Assembly (NCBI GenBank): GCA_043747875.1
Contig: JAYTOI010000093.1
Span: 31,813-95,812 of the forward strand
Length of the DNA stretch: 64,000 nt
Direction of reading: 5' to 3'
Source: CADEED01 sp043747875
GTDB lineage: Bacteria > Pseudomonadota > Gammaproteobacteria > Steroidobacterales > Steroidobacteraceae
Below, piece by piece: positions 17,060 to 25,262 of this stretch. A model generated the notes under the pieces. The model was not told where the DNA came from. It saw only the letters and a program-made list of their open reading frames with translations, and did not search any database. How positions within the stretch are numbered: the stretch's first letter is position 1; each line of letters opens with the position of its first letter. A program made the translations under genes and the position numbers.

Positions 17060-18262
17060 ATGCGGTGTGATCGCCTCTGGCGCAATGCCCGCCTCGCGAC
17101 CCTCGCGGGCGGCGCTCCGGGTCTCGGTGTGATCGACGACGGCGTCCTCGCGAGTCGCGATGGCCTCATCGTCTACGCCGGCGCCGCCGCGGGCGCGCCG
17201 GCGTTCGAAGCGCTGCAGGTCATCGACTGCGAACGGCGCTGGATCACGCCCGGGCTCATCGACTGCCATACCCATCTCGTCTACGCCGGCGACCGCGCGC
17301 AGGAGTTCGAGCAGCGTCTGAACGGGGCGACCTACGAGTCCATCGCGCGCGCGGGCGGCGGCATCCTGTCGACGGTGCGCGCGACTCGCGTCGCCAGCGA
17401 GGCCCAGCTCGTCGCGGCCAGCTTGCCGCGTCTCGACGCGCTCATCGGCGAAGGCGTCACCACGGTCGAGATCAAATCGGGCTATGGCCTCGACCTCGAA
17501 CACGAGCGCAAACAACTGCGCGCCGCGCGCGCGCTCGGCACGCAACGCGACGTCTCCGTCTTCACCACGTTCCTCGGGGCGCACGCGCTGCCACCGGAGT
17601 TCGCGAACCGCGCGGACGATTACATCGCGGAGGTCTGCGACACCATGCTTCCCGCCCTGGCGCGCGAGGGACTCGCCGATGCGGTCGACGCGTTCTGCGA
17701 ACACATCGGCTTCACGCCCGGGCAGATCCGCCGGGTGTTCACGGCCGCGGCGGCCCACGGTCTGCGCGTCAAACTACACGCGGAGCAGCTGTCGTGTACC
17801 GGGGCTGCCGCGCTCGCCGCCGGGTTTCGCGCGCTGTCCGCCGATCACCTGGAGTACGCCGACGAAGCGGGCATCGCCGCGCTGGCGGCGGCCGGCACAG
17901 TCGCGGTACTGCTGCCCGGCGCATTCTATTTCATGCGCGAGACGCGGCTGCCACCCATCGAGCTGCTGCGCGCGCACGGCGTGTCCATCGCGCTCGCGAC
18001 GGATTGCAATCCAGGCACGTCGCCGCTGACCTCACCGCTGCAGGTCATGAACCTCGCGGCGACGCTGTTTCGCATGACCGTGGACGAGTGCATCATCGGC
18101 GTCACGCGCGCCGCGGCCGCGGCACTGGGCTGCGCCGACCGCGGCACGCTCGAGGCCGGCAAACGCTGCGACCTCGCCCTCTGGAACATCGGGCATCCGG
18201 CGGAGCTGGTCTATCGCATGGGGTTCAATCCATTGCAGGCGCGCGTGCGGAGCGGAATGTGA
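17060..18262 (+). CDS. hutI: Imidazolonepropionase
   Basis: The 400-residue amidohydrolase hydrolyses imidazolone-5-propionate to formimidoylglutamate. Motifs are GLIDCHTHLVYAGDR for the HxH metal site, KLHAEQLS, SADHLEYADE and LATDCNPGTS. The ATG at 17060 (MRCDRLWRNARLATL) matches the usual HutI N-terminus. An ATG three codons earlier (17051) is possible. The hutF and hutI coding starts are fewer than 30 bases apart, so promoters must overlap the coding regions. It is first in the hutI-hutG-hutU operon. Confidence 0.94.
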   Translation: MRCDRLWRNARLATLAGGAPGLGVIDDGVLASRDGLIVYAGAAAGAPAFEALQVIDCERRWITPGLIDCHTHLVYAGDRAQEFEQRLNGATYESIARAGGGILSTVRATRVASEAQLVAASLPRLDALIGEGVTTVEIKSGYGLDLEHERKQLRAARALGTQRDVSVFTTFLGAHALPPEFANRADDYIAEVCDTMLPALAREGLADAVDAFCEHIGFTPGQIRRVFTAAAAHGLRVKLHAEQLSCTGAAALAAGFRALSADHLEYADEAGIAALAAAGTVAVLLPGAFYFMRETRLPPIELLRAHGVSIALATDCNPGTSPLTSPLQVMNLAATLFRMTVDECIIGVTRAAAAALGCADRGTLEAGKRCDLALWNIGHPAELVYRMGFNPLQARVRSGM

Positions 18263-19095
18263 GCGCGCCAGCACCGCACCCATGGCTCGCCGTCCATCAC
18301 GGCGACGCGCCACTCGTCATGAGCTTTCCGCATGCGGGCACGGAGATTCCGCCCGACATCGAGACCGCGCTCGTGTCGCCCTGGCGCGCGCGCCAAGATG
18401 CCGATCATTGGGTCGACGTGCTGTACGACTTCGCCCATGAGTCGGGCGCGACGACGGTGCGGACGGCGCTGTCGCGCACCGTCATCGATGTGAATCGAGA
18501 TCCGTCCGGCGTGTCGCTGTATCCCGGCCAGACGACCACCGGGCTGTGTCCCATCGAGACGTTCGCCGGGGAGGCGTTGTACATACGCGAGCCGGATGCC
18601 GCCGAGGTCGAGCGGCGCCAGGGTGCGTATTTCGATCCGTATCACGCGGCGTTGCGCTCGCAGCTCGAACGCCTGCACGCACGCTGGGGCCGCGTCGTGC
18701 TGTACGACGCCCATTCCATCCTCTCGAGAACGCCGCGGCTGTTCACCGGGCAATTGCCGCAGTTCAACCTCGGCACGAACGGCGGCGTCACCTGCGAGCC
18801 CGCGCTCGCGGGCACGATCGAGAAGATTTGCGATGCCACGGGCCTCACTCGCGTGACGAACGGCCGCTTCCGCGGCGGTTGGATCACGCGGCATTACGGC
18901 CGGCCGCAAAGCGGCATCCACGCGCTGCAGATGGAGCTGGCGATGCGCGGCTATCTACGCGAACCGGATGTACTCACCGAACAAAACTGGCCGGCACCGC
19001 TCGATGAAACTCTGGCGACGGCCCTGCGGCAGCCACTGATGGAAATTCTCACCGCCTGCATTCACTTCGCCGGCGGAAACGGAGCATCTACATGA
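18259..19095 (+). CDS. hutG: N-formylglutamate deformylase
   Basis: The 278-residue protein hydrolyses N-formylglutamate to glutamate and formate, the last step of the HutF branch. Family motifs are MSFPHAGTEIPPD, TVIDVNRDPSG, VLYDAHSI and FNLGTNGG. The GTG start at 18259 lies inside the ATGTGA end of hutI. That gives a product beginning just before the conserved core. Its stop overlaps the ATG of hutU by 4 bases, so the three genes are tightly coupled. Confidence 0.92.
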   Translation: MSAPAPHPWLAVHHGDAPLVMSFPHAGTEIPPDIETALVSPWRARQDADHWVDVLYDFAHESGATTVRTALSRTVIDVNRDPSGVSLYPGQTTTGLCPIETFAGEALYIREPDAAEVERRQGAYFDPYHAALRSQLERLHARWGRVVLYDAHSILSRTPRLFTGQLPQFNLGTNGGVTCEPALAGTIEKICDATGLTRVTNGRFRGGWITRHYGRPQSGIHALQMELAMRGYLREPDVLTEQNWPAPLDETLATALRQPLMEILTACIHFAGGNGAST

Positions 19096-20768
19096 AAGAC
19101 CCACGCCACGCTCCGGGCCGCGTCATCCGTGCACCCACCGGCACCACGCTGAGCGCCAGGAGCTGGCTCACCGAAGCGCCGCTGCGCATGCTCATGAACA
19201 ATCTCGATCCCGACGTGGCCGAGCGGCCGACGGAGCTGGTGGTCTATGGCGGCATCGGCCGCGCCGCGCGCGACTGGCAAAGCTACGATCGCATCGTCGA
19301 AACATTGAAGCGCCTCGAGAACGATCAATCGCTGCTCATCCAATCCGGCAAACCCGTCGGCGTGTTCGAGACACACGCGGACGCGCCGCGCGTGTTGTTG
19401 GCCAACTCCAACCTGGTGCCGCGCTGGAGCACCTGGGAGCATTTCAACGAGCTCGATCGCAAGGGTCTCATGATGTATGGCCAGATGACGGCCGGCTCGT
19501 GGATCTACATCGGCTCGCAGGGCATCGTGCAGGGCACGTACGAGACCTTCGTCGAGATGGGGCGGCAGCACTTTGCCGGCAATCTCGCCGGCCGCTGGCT
19601 GCTCACCGCGGGCCTGGGCGGCATGGGCGGCGCGCAACCTCTCGCGGCGGTCATGGCCGGCGCGTCGTGTCTGGCCATCGAATGCCAGCGCTCGCGCATC
19701 GACATGCGCCTCGGGTCGGGTTACCTGGATCACGGCACCGACGACCTCGACACCGCGCTCGAGATGATTGCGCGCGCGGGCCGGGAGCGGACGCCGGTGT
19801 CCGTGGGCTTGTTGGGCAATGCAGCCGAGCTGCTGCCCGAGATGTTCCGGCGCGGCGTTCGTCCCGACCTGCTGACCGACCAGACCAGCGCGCACGACCC
19901 GGTGAACGGCTATCTACCCGCCGGCTGGAGCGTGGAGCAGTGGCTGGAGCGGCGCGCCTCCGATCCCACCGGCACCGCCCGGGCCGCGAAGGCTTCGATG
20001 GCGGTGCACGTGCGCGCGATGCTCGATTTCCAGCAAGCCGGCGTGCACACGGTCGACTACGGCAACAACATCCGCCAGATGGCGCTCGAGGAAGGCGTGT
20101 CGAATGCCTTCGACTTCCCGGGCTTCGTGCCCGCCTACATCCGCCCGCTGTTCTGTCGCGGCGTCGGGCCGTTCCGCTGGGCCGCGCTGTCGGGAAATCC
20201 TGTGGACATCGAAAAGACCGACGCGAAGGTGAAGGAGCTGCTGCCCGACGACAGCCATCTGCACCACTGGCTCGACATGGCGCGCAAGAGGATTCGCTTC
20301 CAGGGGCTGCCCGCGCGCATCTGCTGGGTGGGCCTCGGCGACCGGCATCGCCTGGGGCTGGCATTCAACGAGATGGTGGCGCGCGGCGAGCTCGAGGCGC
20401 CCATCGTCATCGGCCGCGATCATCTCGACTCGGGCTCGGTCGCCTCGCCGAACCGCGAGACCGAGGCGATGCGGGACGGTTCGGACGCGGTCTCCGACTG
20501 GCCGCTGCTGAACGCCCTCCTATCTACCGCGTCGGGCGCGACCTGGGTATCCATCCACCACGGCGGCGGCGTCGGCATGGGTTTCTCGCAGCATGCGGGC
20601 GTGGTAGTCGTATGCGACGGGACCGAGGCGGCAGCGCGTCGCATTGCGCGCGTGCTGTGGAACGACCCGGCCAGCGGCGTCATGCGGCATGCGGACGCCG
20701 GCTACGAGATCGCCATCGAGACGGCGAGAAAGCACCGGCTCGATCTGCCCGGCATACTGCCCGACTGA
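19092..20768 (+). CDS. hutU: Urocanate hydratase
   Basis: The 558-residue NAD-dependent urocanase converts urocanate to imidazolonepropionate. The sequence is full length (family about 555). It has recognisable blocks: LMNNLDPDVAE near the start, GGMGGAQPLAAVMAG for the NAD-binding region, SAHDPVNGYLPAGW, and FCRGVGPFRWAALSG toward the C-terminal part. It is last in hutI-G-U with a 4-base overlap. The histidase gene hutH and a HutC repressor are not in the window. Confidence 0.96.
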   Translation: MKDPRHAPGRVIRAPTGTTLSARSWLTEAPLRMLMNNLDPDVAERPTELVVYGGIGRAARDWQSYDRIVETLKRLENDQSLLIQSGKPVGVFETHADAPRVLLANSNLVPRWSTWEHFNELDRKGLMMYGQMTAGSWIYIGSQGIVQGTYETFVEMGRQHFAGNLAGRWLLTAGLGGMGGAQPLAAVMAGASCLAIECQRSRIDMRLGSGYLDHGTDDLDTALEMIARAGRERTPVSVGLLGNAAELLPEMFRRGVRPDLLTDQTSAHDPVNGYLPAGWSVEQWLERRASDPTGTARAAKASMAVHVRAMLDFQQAGVHTVDYGNNIRQMALEEGVSNAFDFPGFVPAYIRPLFCRGVGPFRWAALSGNPVDIEKTDAKVKELLPDDSHLHHWLDMARKRIRFQGLPARICWVGLGDRHRLGLAFNEMVARGELEAPIVIGRDHLDSGSVASPNRETEAMRDGSDAVSDWPLLNALLSTASGATWVSIHHGGGVGMGFSQHAGVVVVCDGTEAAARRIARVLWNDPASGVMRHADAGYEIAIETARKHRLDLPGILPD

Positions 20769-20851
20769 GGAATCGTGGAGCGCTGCATAGCCCGTTGAAT
20801 CGCCGGGAATCTCCGCCGATATCCAGTGTCGAGCGCGTCGCCGCACTGAAT

Positions 20852-20872
20852 GGCCGTTCTCCAGGAACGGCC
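20852..20872 (+). terminator. Hairpin after the hut operon
   Basis: GGCCGTTC at 20852-20859 pairs perfectly with GAACGGCC at 20865-20872 around a 5-base loop and is followed by GTTACCTTT. It lies 83 bases after hutU and 15 bases before the next start. It therefore terminates hut transcription or acts as an attenuator for the small gene. Confidence 0.6.
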
Positions 20873-20887
20873 GTTACCTTTGCGGAT

Positions 20888-21199
20888 ATGAAACGCAGCA
20901 AATACGACCCACTCGCCACGTCCACGCATTCGCGGTGGCTCGTGCTCCGCGACCTGTTCCACAACGTTCTCGATGCCACGGAACTGCCACCGGGTACCGA
21001 CCTGCGGCGCGCATTTGCCGACGGCCTCACCGCGCTCGAGCGCGCCGGCTGGCACAGCGAGGGCGCCAGTGGCGGCATGGTGTTCGTGCAGCGTGGCGGC
21101 GAACGCCGCCTGCTGGTCGTGCACGAGCACGATCCGCACGAGCCACTGCCCGCCGGGCACGGCGCACCCGCGGGACGCTGCCTCAGCTGCGGAGACTAA
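20888..21199 (+). CDS. Small soluble protein, unknown function
   Basis: The 103-residue protein has no signal peptide or transmembrane segment. It is helical at the N-terminus (HSRWLVLRDLFHNVLDAT) with a strand-rich middle (GGMVFVQRGGERRLLVVHE). The tail DPHEPLPAGHGAPAGR ends in a CLSCGD motif that could bind metal as a single CxxC. It follows the hut terminator and converges on the msh operon. I do not recognise it. Confidence 0.5.
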   Translation: MKRSKYDPLATSTHSRWLVLRDLFHNVLDATELPPGTDLRRAFADGLTALERAGWHSEGASGGMVFVQRGGERRLLVVHEHDPHEPLPAGHGAPAGRCLSCGD

Positions 21200-21237
21200 C
21201 TACCAATTTCATGGGCCGCGGTGCCATCGGCAGGGTC

Positions 21238-21642
21238 CTACGGCCCGTCGTTGTACCGGCTGACGATGCGGCGCGACGCATAGTTCACGCCGCCGAAATT
21301 TCCGAACTGCGCGAACGAGGTGAGGTCGTAGACGAACCAGCCGCCGGGGTGCGGCCCGGTGCGCGCGCAGTTCACCGTCACCCGATAGCCGCGCAGGCCG
21401 GCCTGCGTCAGATTGAGTACGGTCGCCGCCGCGCAATTGTTCTGCACCAGCGCCCGATACGCGCCCCACTCGCTGCCGGCACGCGCTGCCGCGTATGCGC
21501 GATCCGCTGCGAGCTGCAGATTGGCCGACTCGCGCTGCGAGGTGCCGGCCGTCACGGCGAAAGCCGCCAGCGACGCCACGATGACGATCAGGAAGATCGC
21601 GACGATCAGCGAGATCCCGCGCTGCCGCGCCGCACGCCTCAT
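21238..21642 (-). CDS. mshP: MSHA biogenesis protein MshP-like (PilX-type)
   Basis: The 134-residue protein has an N-terminal membrane helix preceded by a basic stretch and GISLIVAIFLIVIVASLAAF, the PilX/MshP pattern rather than a canonical type III pilin signal. The periplasmic part is short and rich in Ala and aromatic residues. It is the last gene of the msh operon and overlaps mshO by 4 bases. Relatives are minor pilus-tip components or assembly factors. No mshQ follows. Confidence 0.75.
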   Translation of the reverse strand: MRRAARQRGISLIVAIFLIVIVASLAAFAVTAGTSQRESANLQLAADRAYAAARAGSEWGAYRALVQNNCAAATVLNLTQAGLRGYRVTVNCARTGPHPGGWFVYDLTSFAQFGNFGGVNYASRRIVSRYNDGP

Positions 21643-22448
21643 GGCACGTACTCGAGGCGCACGGAGTGCAGCAACGCGATGGACTCACCGTTGCGCGTGG
21701 TAGTGAGGCGCGCCGCGACGGTCTGTGCCTGCGTGGCATTCGGCGGCGCCGCGAAGTCGCAGCTGCTGAGACCCTGCGCGATCAGCGTACCCACGGCCCC
21801 CAGGGCGGCGAACTCGCCCGGCGTGTCGCGCGCGCCCTGGCTGGCCGCGATTGGGTAGTTGGAATAGCGGCGCAGGGTGCCCTGCCCCTCGTCGCACAGG
21901 TACGTCACCGGTCCCGACACCAGATAGATCCGCCGTCGCGGTGAGACGCCGGTGAACGCCGCCGGCGGGGTGACCTGCACCGTCGTTTCTCCCGCCAGCG
22001 GGCCGGCCACGATATCGATCGTCGAGCCGGCCGCGGTCAGGGTGGCGCCGGGCGCATAGGCGTCGGCGCCGGGCGTGCCGAGATTGTTCACCGACAGATA
22101 GTGCGTGTTGGAGTTGAACGGCAAGGCGACACCGCGAAACACTCCCGCCGTGGTGAACGCTGCGTTGGTCGGCGTCAGATAGCGTGCCTCGTCGACCACG
22201 CTCAGCATCTCCAACGCGACCAACGCGCCGTTGCGGCGCGCCCGCAGGCTGTTCGGCAGCGCCTGGCGCAGATCGGCCTCCATTCGCGGCCACGCGGTGG
22301 AGGCATCACTCACCAGCGCGTTGCGCCGCGCGTGCGCGTCGTAGGCATCGACCGGCGCCGCGAGAAACATGGAAACGAAGATGAGGACGATGGAGCTGAT
22401 CGTGATCGCGACCACGAGCTCCAGCAGTGTGAACCCGCGCGCGTTCAT
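21639..22448 (-). CDS. mshO: MSHA minor pilin MshO-like
   Basis: The 269-residue minor pilin has the prepilin peptidase site in NARGFTLLELVVAITISS, with glutamate at mature +5. The large C-terminal globular domain ends in a strand pair (ESIALLHSVRLEYVP). The ATG at 22448 overlaps the mshD stop. Two spaced cysteines (VTYLCDEGQG and SSCDF) could form a disulfide. It is predicted to sit at the pilus tip or to prime assembly. Confidence 0.82.
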   Translation of the reverse strand: MNARGFTLLELVVAITISSIVLIFVSMFLAAPVDAYDAHARRNALVSDASTAWPRMEADLRQALPNSLRARRNGALVALEMLSVVDEARYLTPTNAAFTTAGVFRGVALPFNSNTHYLSVNNLGTPGADAYAPGATLTAAGSTIDIVAGPLAGETTVQVTPPAAFTGVSPRRRIYLVSGPVTYLCDEGQGTLRRYSNYPIAASQGARDTPGEFAALGAVGTLIAQGLSSCDFAAPPNATQAQTVAARLTTTRNGESIALLHSVRLEYVP

Positions 22449-22900
22449 GGGTGCCTCGTGCGATAGCCGCTCGCCACCGCGGCGGAGATGTCGCCGTAGT
22501 CGACGGTGACGTCGATGCGGCGCACATCGGCGGCGGGCAGCGCGCCGAGCACGCCCGGCACCACGCTGACACGCACGCGGAAATTTCCCGCAGCGTTGCC
22601 GAACGCGTCCGTCGCCGGATTCGTGTCGAGGCCGTCGTAGTCGTCGATGTCGTCGAACAGGTCGCGCGTCGGCTCGCCGTCCACGCCATCGGGATCGACG
22701 AAGCTCTTGCTGGAAATCTCGTTGACATAGGCGGTGGCGACCGACTGCGCCTGCGCCTGCAGCAGCGAGGTGTTGCCGGTGCCGATCAGATAGCCCAGCG
22801 TGCCCGCGAGCGCGGCGCCGGCCACCGAGATGACCACGATGGAGACGATGAGCTCGATGAGCGTCACGCCGCGTGCGTGCCGATACCCGCGCGCGCTCAT
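22445..22900 (-). CDS. mshD: MSHA minor pilin MshD-like
   Basis: The 151-residue prepilin has the cleavage motif RGVTLIELIVSIVVISVAG (Gly before the cleavage site, Glu at mature +5). The globular domain has an acidic middle (DLFDDIDDYDGLD) that could bind calcium, as seen in several pilins. It overlaps mshC and mshO by 4 bases each, showing a tightly packed pilin block. Confidence 0.82.
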   Translation of the reverse strand: MSARGYRHARGVTLIELIVSIVVISVAGAALAGTLGYLIGTGNTSLLQAQAQSVATAYVNEISSKSFVDPDGVDGEPTRDLFDDIDDYDGLDTNPATDAFGNAAGNFRVRVSVVPGVLGALPAADVRRIDVTVDYGDISAAVASGYRTRHP

Positions 22901-23373
22901 GGCCCTTGCACCACGCCCGAGGCATCGACGTTGAGCGTCTTCGCGCCGATGGTGATGGCGAGCGGGCCTGCCGCCACGCCACCGTCGGTGGCGAATACGA
23001 ACTGGAGGTTCGCCGCGAGCGCGACACCGTTGGGCAGCGGAGCCGCAAGAGGGGCGCCGTCGCCGCGCTGTACGTTGGTCACCCACGCTCCGGCGTTGGC
23101 ACAGTGGGTGGGGATGACAGCGGAGGCGCCGCGCTGCATCGCGCGGTAACCCGCCGCGTCGATGGTGAACTGTACTTCGCAGCCACTGGCGAGCGCGACG
23201 ACGCGTGCCTGCCGCAGGGCCGCGGCGACGCCGTCGGCGTATCCGCGCTCCAGAAACGGGGCCGCCCCGGTCGTGCGTGGCAGCGCGACCGCGGCGAGGA
23301 TGGCGATGATGGTGATCGTCGCGATGAGCTCGATCAGCGTGAAGCCGCGGCAGGTCCTCGAAAGCACATGCAC
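22897..23373 (-). CDS. mshC: MSHA minor pilin MshC-like
   Basis: The 158-residue prepilin has the processing site CRGFTLIELIATITIIAIL. A GspH/MshC-type fold follows: GYADGVAAALRQARVVALASGCEVQF is the recognisable helix-strand block. Two later cysteines can pair. It lies 21 bases downstream of the major pilin gene in the same operon. Confidence 0.82.
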   Translation of the reverse strand: MHVLSRTCRGFTLIELIATITIIAILAAVALPRTTGAAPFLERGYADGVAAALRQARVVALASGCEVQFTIDAAGYRAMQRGASAVIPTHCANAGAWVTNVQRGDGAPLAAPLPNGVALAANLQFVFATDGGVAAGPLAITIGAKTLNVDASGVVQGP

Positions 23374-23394
23374 GGCTTCACGCCTCGTTCTCGA

Positions 23395-23877
23395 TCAGCA
23401 ATTGGTACGCAGATTGGTGTTGATCTGCGCTTCGTTGGCCGTGTTCATCACCAGGTTGTTGAAGTACGTGAGGGTCGGCGAGGCACCCGCGGCGGCCGGC
23501 TGGTTGTATTGCACCCAGCAGTTCGCGTTGGTGGAACCCTGCTTCGTCATGCGGCCCGCGGCGTTCGGCGTGAAGCCTTCGAAGCTTTGCAGCAGGTTGC
23601 GAACACTCGCGTTGTTGGGGTAGCCCTGCACGAATGTGATGTTCTGGCCGTCGATTGCGATGACCGCTCCATTCGCGCAGTTCTGCGCCATGCAGACACC
23701 GTGCGCCATGTTGGCGGCGCTCATCATCGTGCCGCCGATGCTCTTGACGGCGGCGATGCGCGCTTCGCGCTCGAGACCCATGAATTTCGGTAATGCCACC
23801 GCGGCCAGGATGCCGAGGATGACGATGACGACGATCAACTCGACCAGCGTAAAGCCGGCCTGACTTCTGCTCTTCAC
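23395..23877 (-). CDS. mshA: MSHA-type major pilin
   Basis: The 160-residue type IVa prepilin has the signal and helix AGFTLVELIVVIVILGILA. The MshA/MshB-type helix (FMGLEREARIAAVKSIGG) is followed by AANMAHGVCMAQNC and a C-terminal CWVQY...NC cysteine pair. The start is GTG at 23877, with AGGAG 7 bases upstream at 23885-23889. In classical loci both mshB and mshA occur here, but only one copy is present. The 146-base gap before it suggests its own promoter, as expected for an abundant subunit. Confidence 0.85.
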   Translation of the reverse strand: MKSRSQAGFTLVELIVVIVILGILAAVALPKFMGLEREARIAAVKSIGGTMMSAANMAHGVCMAQNCANGAVIAIDGQNITFVQGYPNNASVRNLLQSFEGFTPNAAGRMTKQGSTNANCWVQYNQPAAAGASPTLTYFNNLVMNTANEAQINTNLRTNC

Positions 23878-23916
23878 GATCTTTCTCCTCTCAGGACCGA
23901 ATGACTCTCAGTCCGG

Positions 23917-23943
23917 GTATCGGCGTAAGAGACGTCGGGCTTC
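23917..23943 (-). promoter_or_regulatory. Sigma-28-like element upstream of the major pilin gene
   Basis: On the minus strand GAAG is followed by exactly 15 bases and then GCCGATAC. The sigma-28 consensus is TAAA-N15-GCCGATAA. The -10 part matches 7 of 8 bases but the -35 part only 2 of 4. It lies 40 bases before the GTG of mshA, a suitable distance. A sigma-70 reading (TTGAAG, 18 bases, GATACC) is also possible and poor. Confidence 0.3.
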
Positions 23944-23989
23944 AACGACGCATGCAGATGTGTGGACTGCATCCTCCGCAGTTGACATA

Positions 23990-24016
23990 AGTGGTACCGG
24001 AAGAGGTTTCCCGGTA
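23990..24016. repeat. Intergenic imperfect hairpin repeat, copy 2
   Basis: GTGGTACCGGAAGAGGTTTCCCGGTAT, just after the mshG stop, repeats the sequence at 3134-3157 with one extra A. Here the arms GGTACCGGAA and TTCCCGGTATC pair over about 10 positions with one mismatch and one wobble. On the minus strand it is not followed by a U tract. It may be an mRNA-processing or attenuation hairpin separating mshG from mshA. Confidence 0.5.
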
Positions 24017-24023
24017 TCGCCTG

Positions 24024-25256
24024 CTAGCTTTGGCCGGCCTTGCTGATGACGTCCCACAAGGGCATGAAGATGCCGAGCGCGAGTACCAGCACCATTCCGC
24101 CCACGGTCACGATCAGCACCGGCTCGATCGAGGAACTGAGGTTCTTCAACGCGTGATCGACCTCGCGCTCGTAGTAGCCCGCCGCTTCGTCCAGCAGCTC
24201 CGGCAGCGCGCCGGTCTCCTCGCCGATGGCGATCATCTGCAGTACCAGCGGCGTGAACATGCCGCTGGCCGACGAGGCGCGATGCAGCGACTCCCCGCGC
24301 TCCACGTTCGAGGAGAGCACCTGGATCTTCTCCGACATGAAGGTGTTGCCGGACGAGCGCCCGATCACCGCCAGCGTCTGAGTCATCGGCATGCCCGCGG
24401 CCAGCGAAATCGCCAACGAGCGATTGATGCGCGACAGCGTCGCCTCGTACATGAGCTTGCCCATGATCGGCATGCGCAGCTTGAATCGGTCCCACTTGTA
24501 GCGTCCCTGCTTCGTCGCGAGCCAGCGGCGCGCGCCGATCACCAACGAGACGATCACGCCGATGGCATGCGGCCAGTAGTCGCGCACGACGGTCGACGCG
24601 CCCAGCAGAATGCGCGTGGGCAGCGGCAGGTCGCCCTTCAACGTCGCGAACACCGGCGCGAACTTCGGTATGACGAAGGTAGATAGAAACATCATCGCCA
24701 GCAGGATGGTGATCATCACGATGATCGGATAGCGCACCGCGCCCTTGACGCGATCGTGCATGTCTTTTTCCTGGGCCAGATATTCGGTGAGCCGCAGAAA
24801 CGACTTCTCGAGAGTACCCGTCGCCTCGCCCACGCTCACGATGCTGATGTACAGCTTCGGGAAGATCTCCGGGTGACGGGCAAAACTCGCCGCCAGGTCG
24901 CGCCCGCCTTCCAGACTTTCGAGCACGTCCTCCAGCGTCTCGCGCAGGATGGCGTTGTGCGTCGAGGCCACGAGCCCGCGCAGGCCCTGCAGCAGCGGGA
25001 TGCCCGCGCGCGTGATGGTGTACATCTGGCGCGAGAACAGCACCAGATCCGAGGTGGTCACCCGTCCGACGCCGATCTTGCGGGTCAGCTTCTCGAGATT
25101 GAACGAGCTCGCGACCGCGCCGAGCGCGTGGATCTCGAGCGGCGTGACGCCGGTGGCGATCAGGCGCTGCGCCACCTGATCGATGGTCTCCCCCGGGACG
25201 CGTCCGGAGACCAGCTTGCCCTCGGCGGAGCGCGCTTTGTAGCTGTACACACCCAT
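24024..25256 (-). CDS. mshG: MSHA inner-membrane platform protein (GspF/PilC family)
   Basis: The 410-residue platform protein has two T2SSF repeats: SRQMYTITRAGIPLLQGLRGL in the first, and INRSLAISLAAGMPMTQTLAV with IGEETGALPELLDEAA in the second. Hydrophobic segments lie near residues 170-195, 215-235 and at the C-terminus (VTVGGMVLVLALGIFMP). It couples the MshE ATPase to pilin polymerisation in the inner membrane. It lies 6 bases after mshE. In classical loci mshF follows, but here there is only non-coding DNA. Confidence 0.92.
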   Translation of the reverse strand: MGVYSYKARSAEGKLVSGRVPGETIDQVAQRLIATGVTPLEIHALGAVASSFNLEKLTRKIGVGRVTTSDLVLFSRQMYTITRAGIPLLQGLRGLVASTHNAILRETLEDVLESLEGGRDLAASFARHPEIFPKLYISIVSVGEATGTLEKSFLRLTEYLAQEKDMHDRVKGAVRYPIIVMITILLAMMFLSTFVIPKFAPVFATLKGDLPLPTRILLGASTVVRDYWPHAIGVIVSLVIGARRWLATKQGRYKWDRFKLRMPIMGKLMYEATLSRINRSLAISLAAGMPMTQTLAVIGRSSGNTFMSEKIQVLSSNVERGESLHRASSASGMFTPLVLQMIAIGEETGALPELLDEAAGYYEREVDHALKNLSSSIEPVLIVTVGGMVLVLALGIFMPLWDVISKAGQS

Positions 25257-25262
25257 GGGTCG

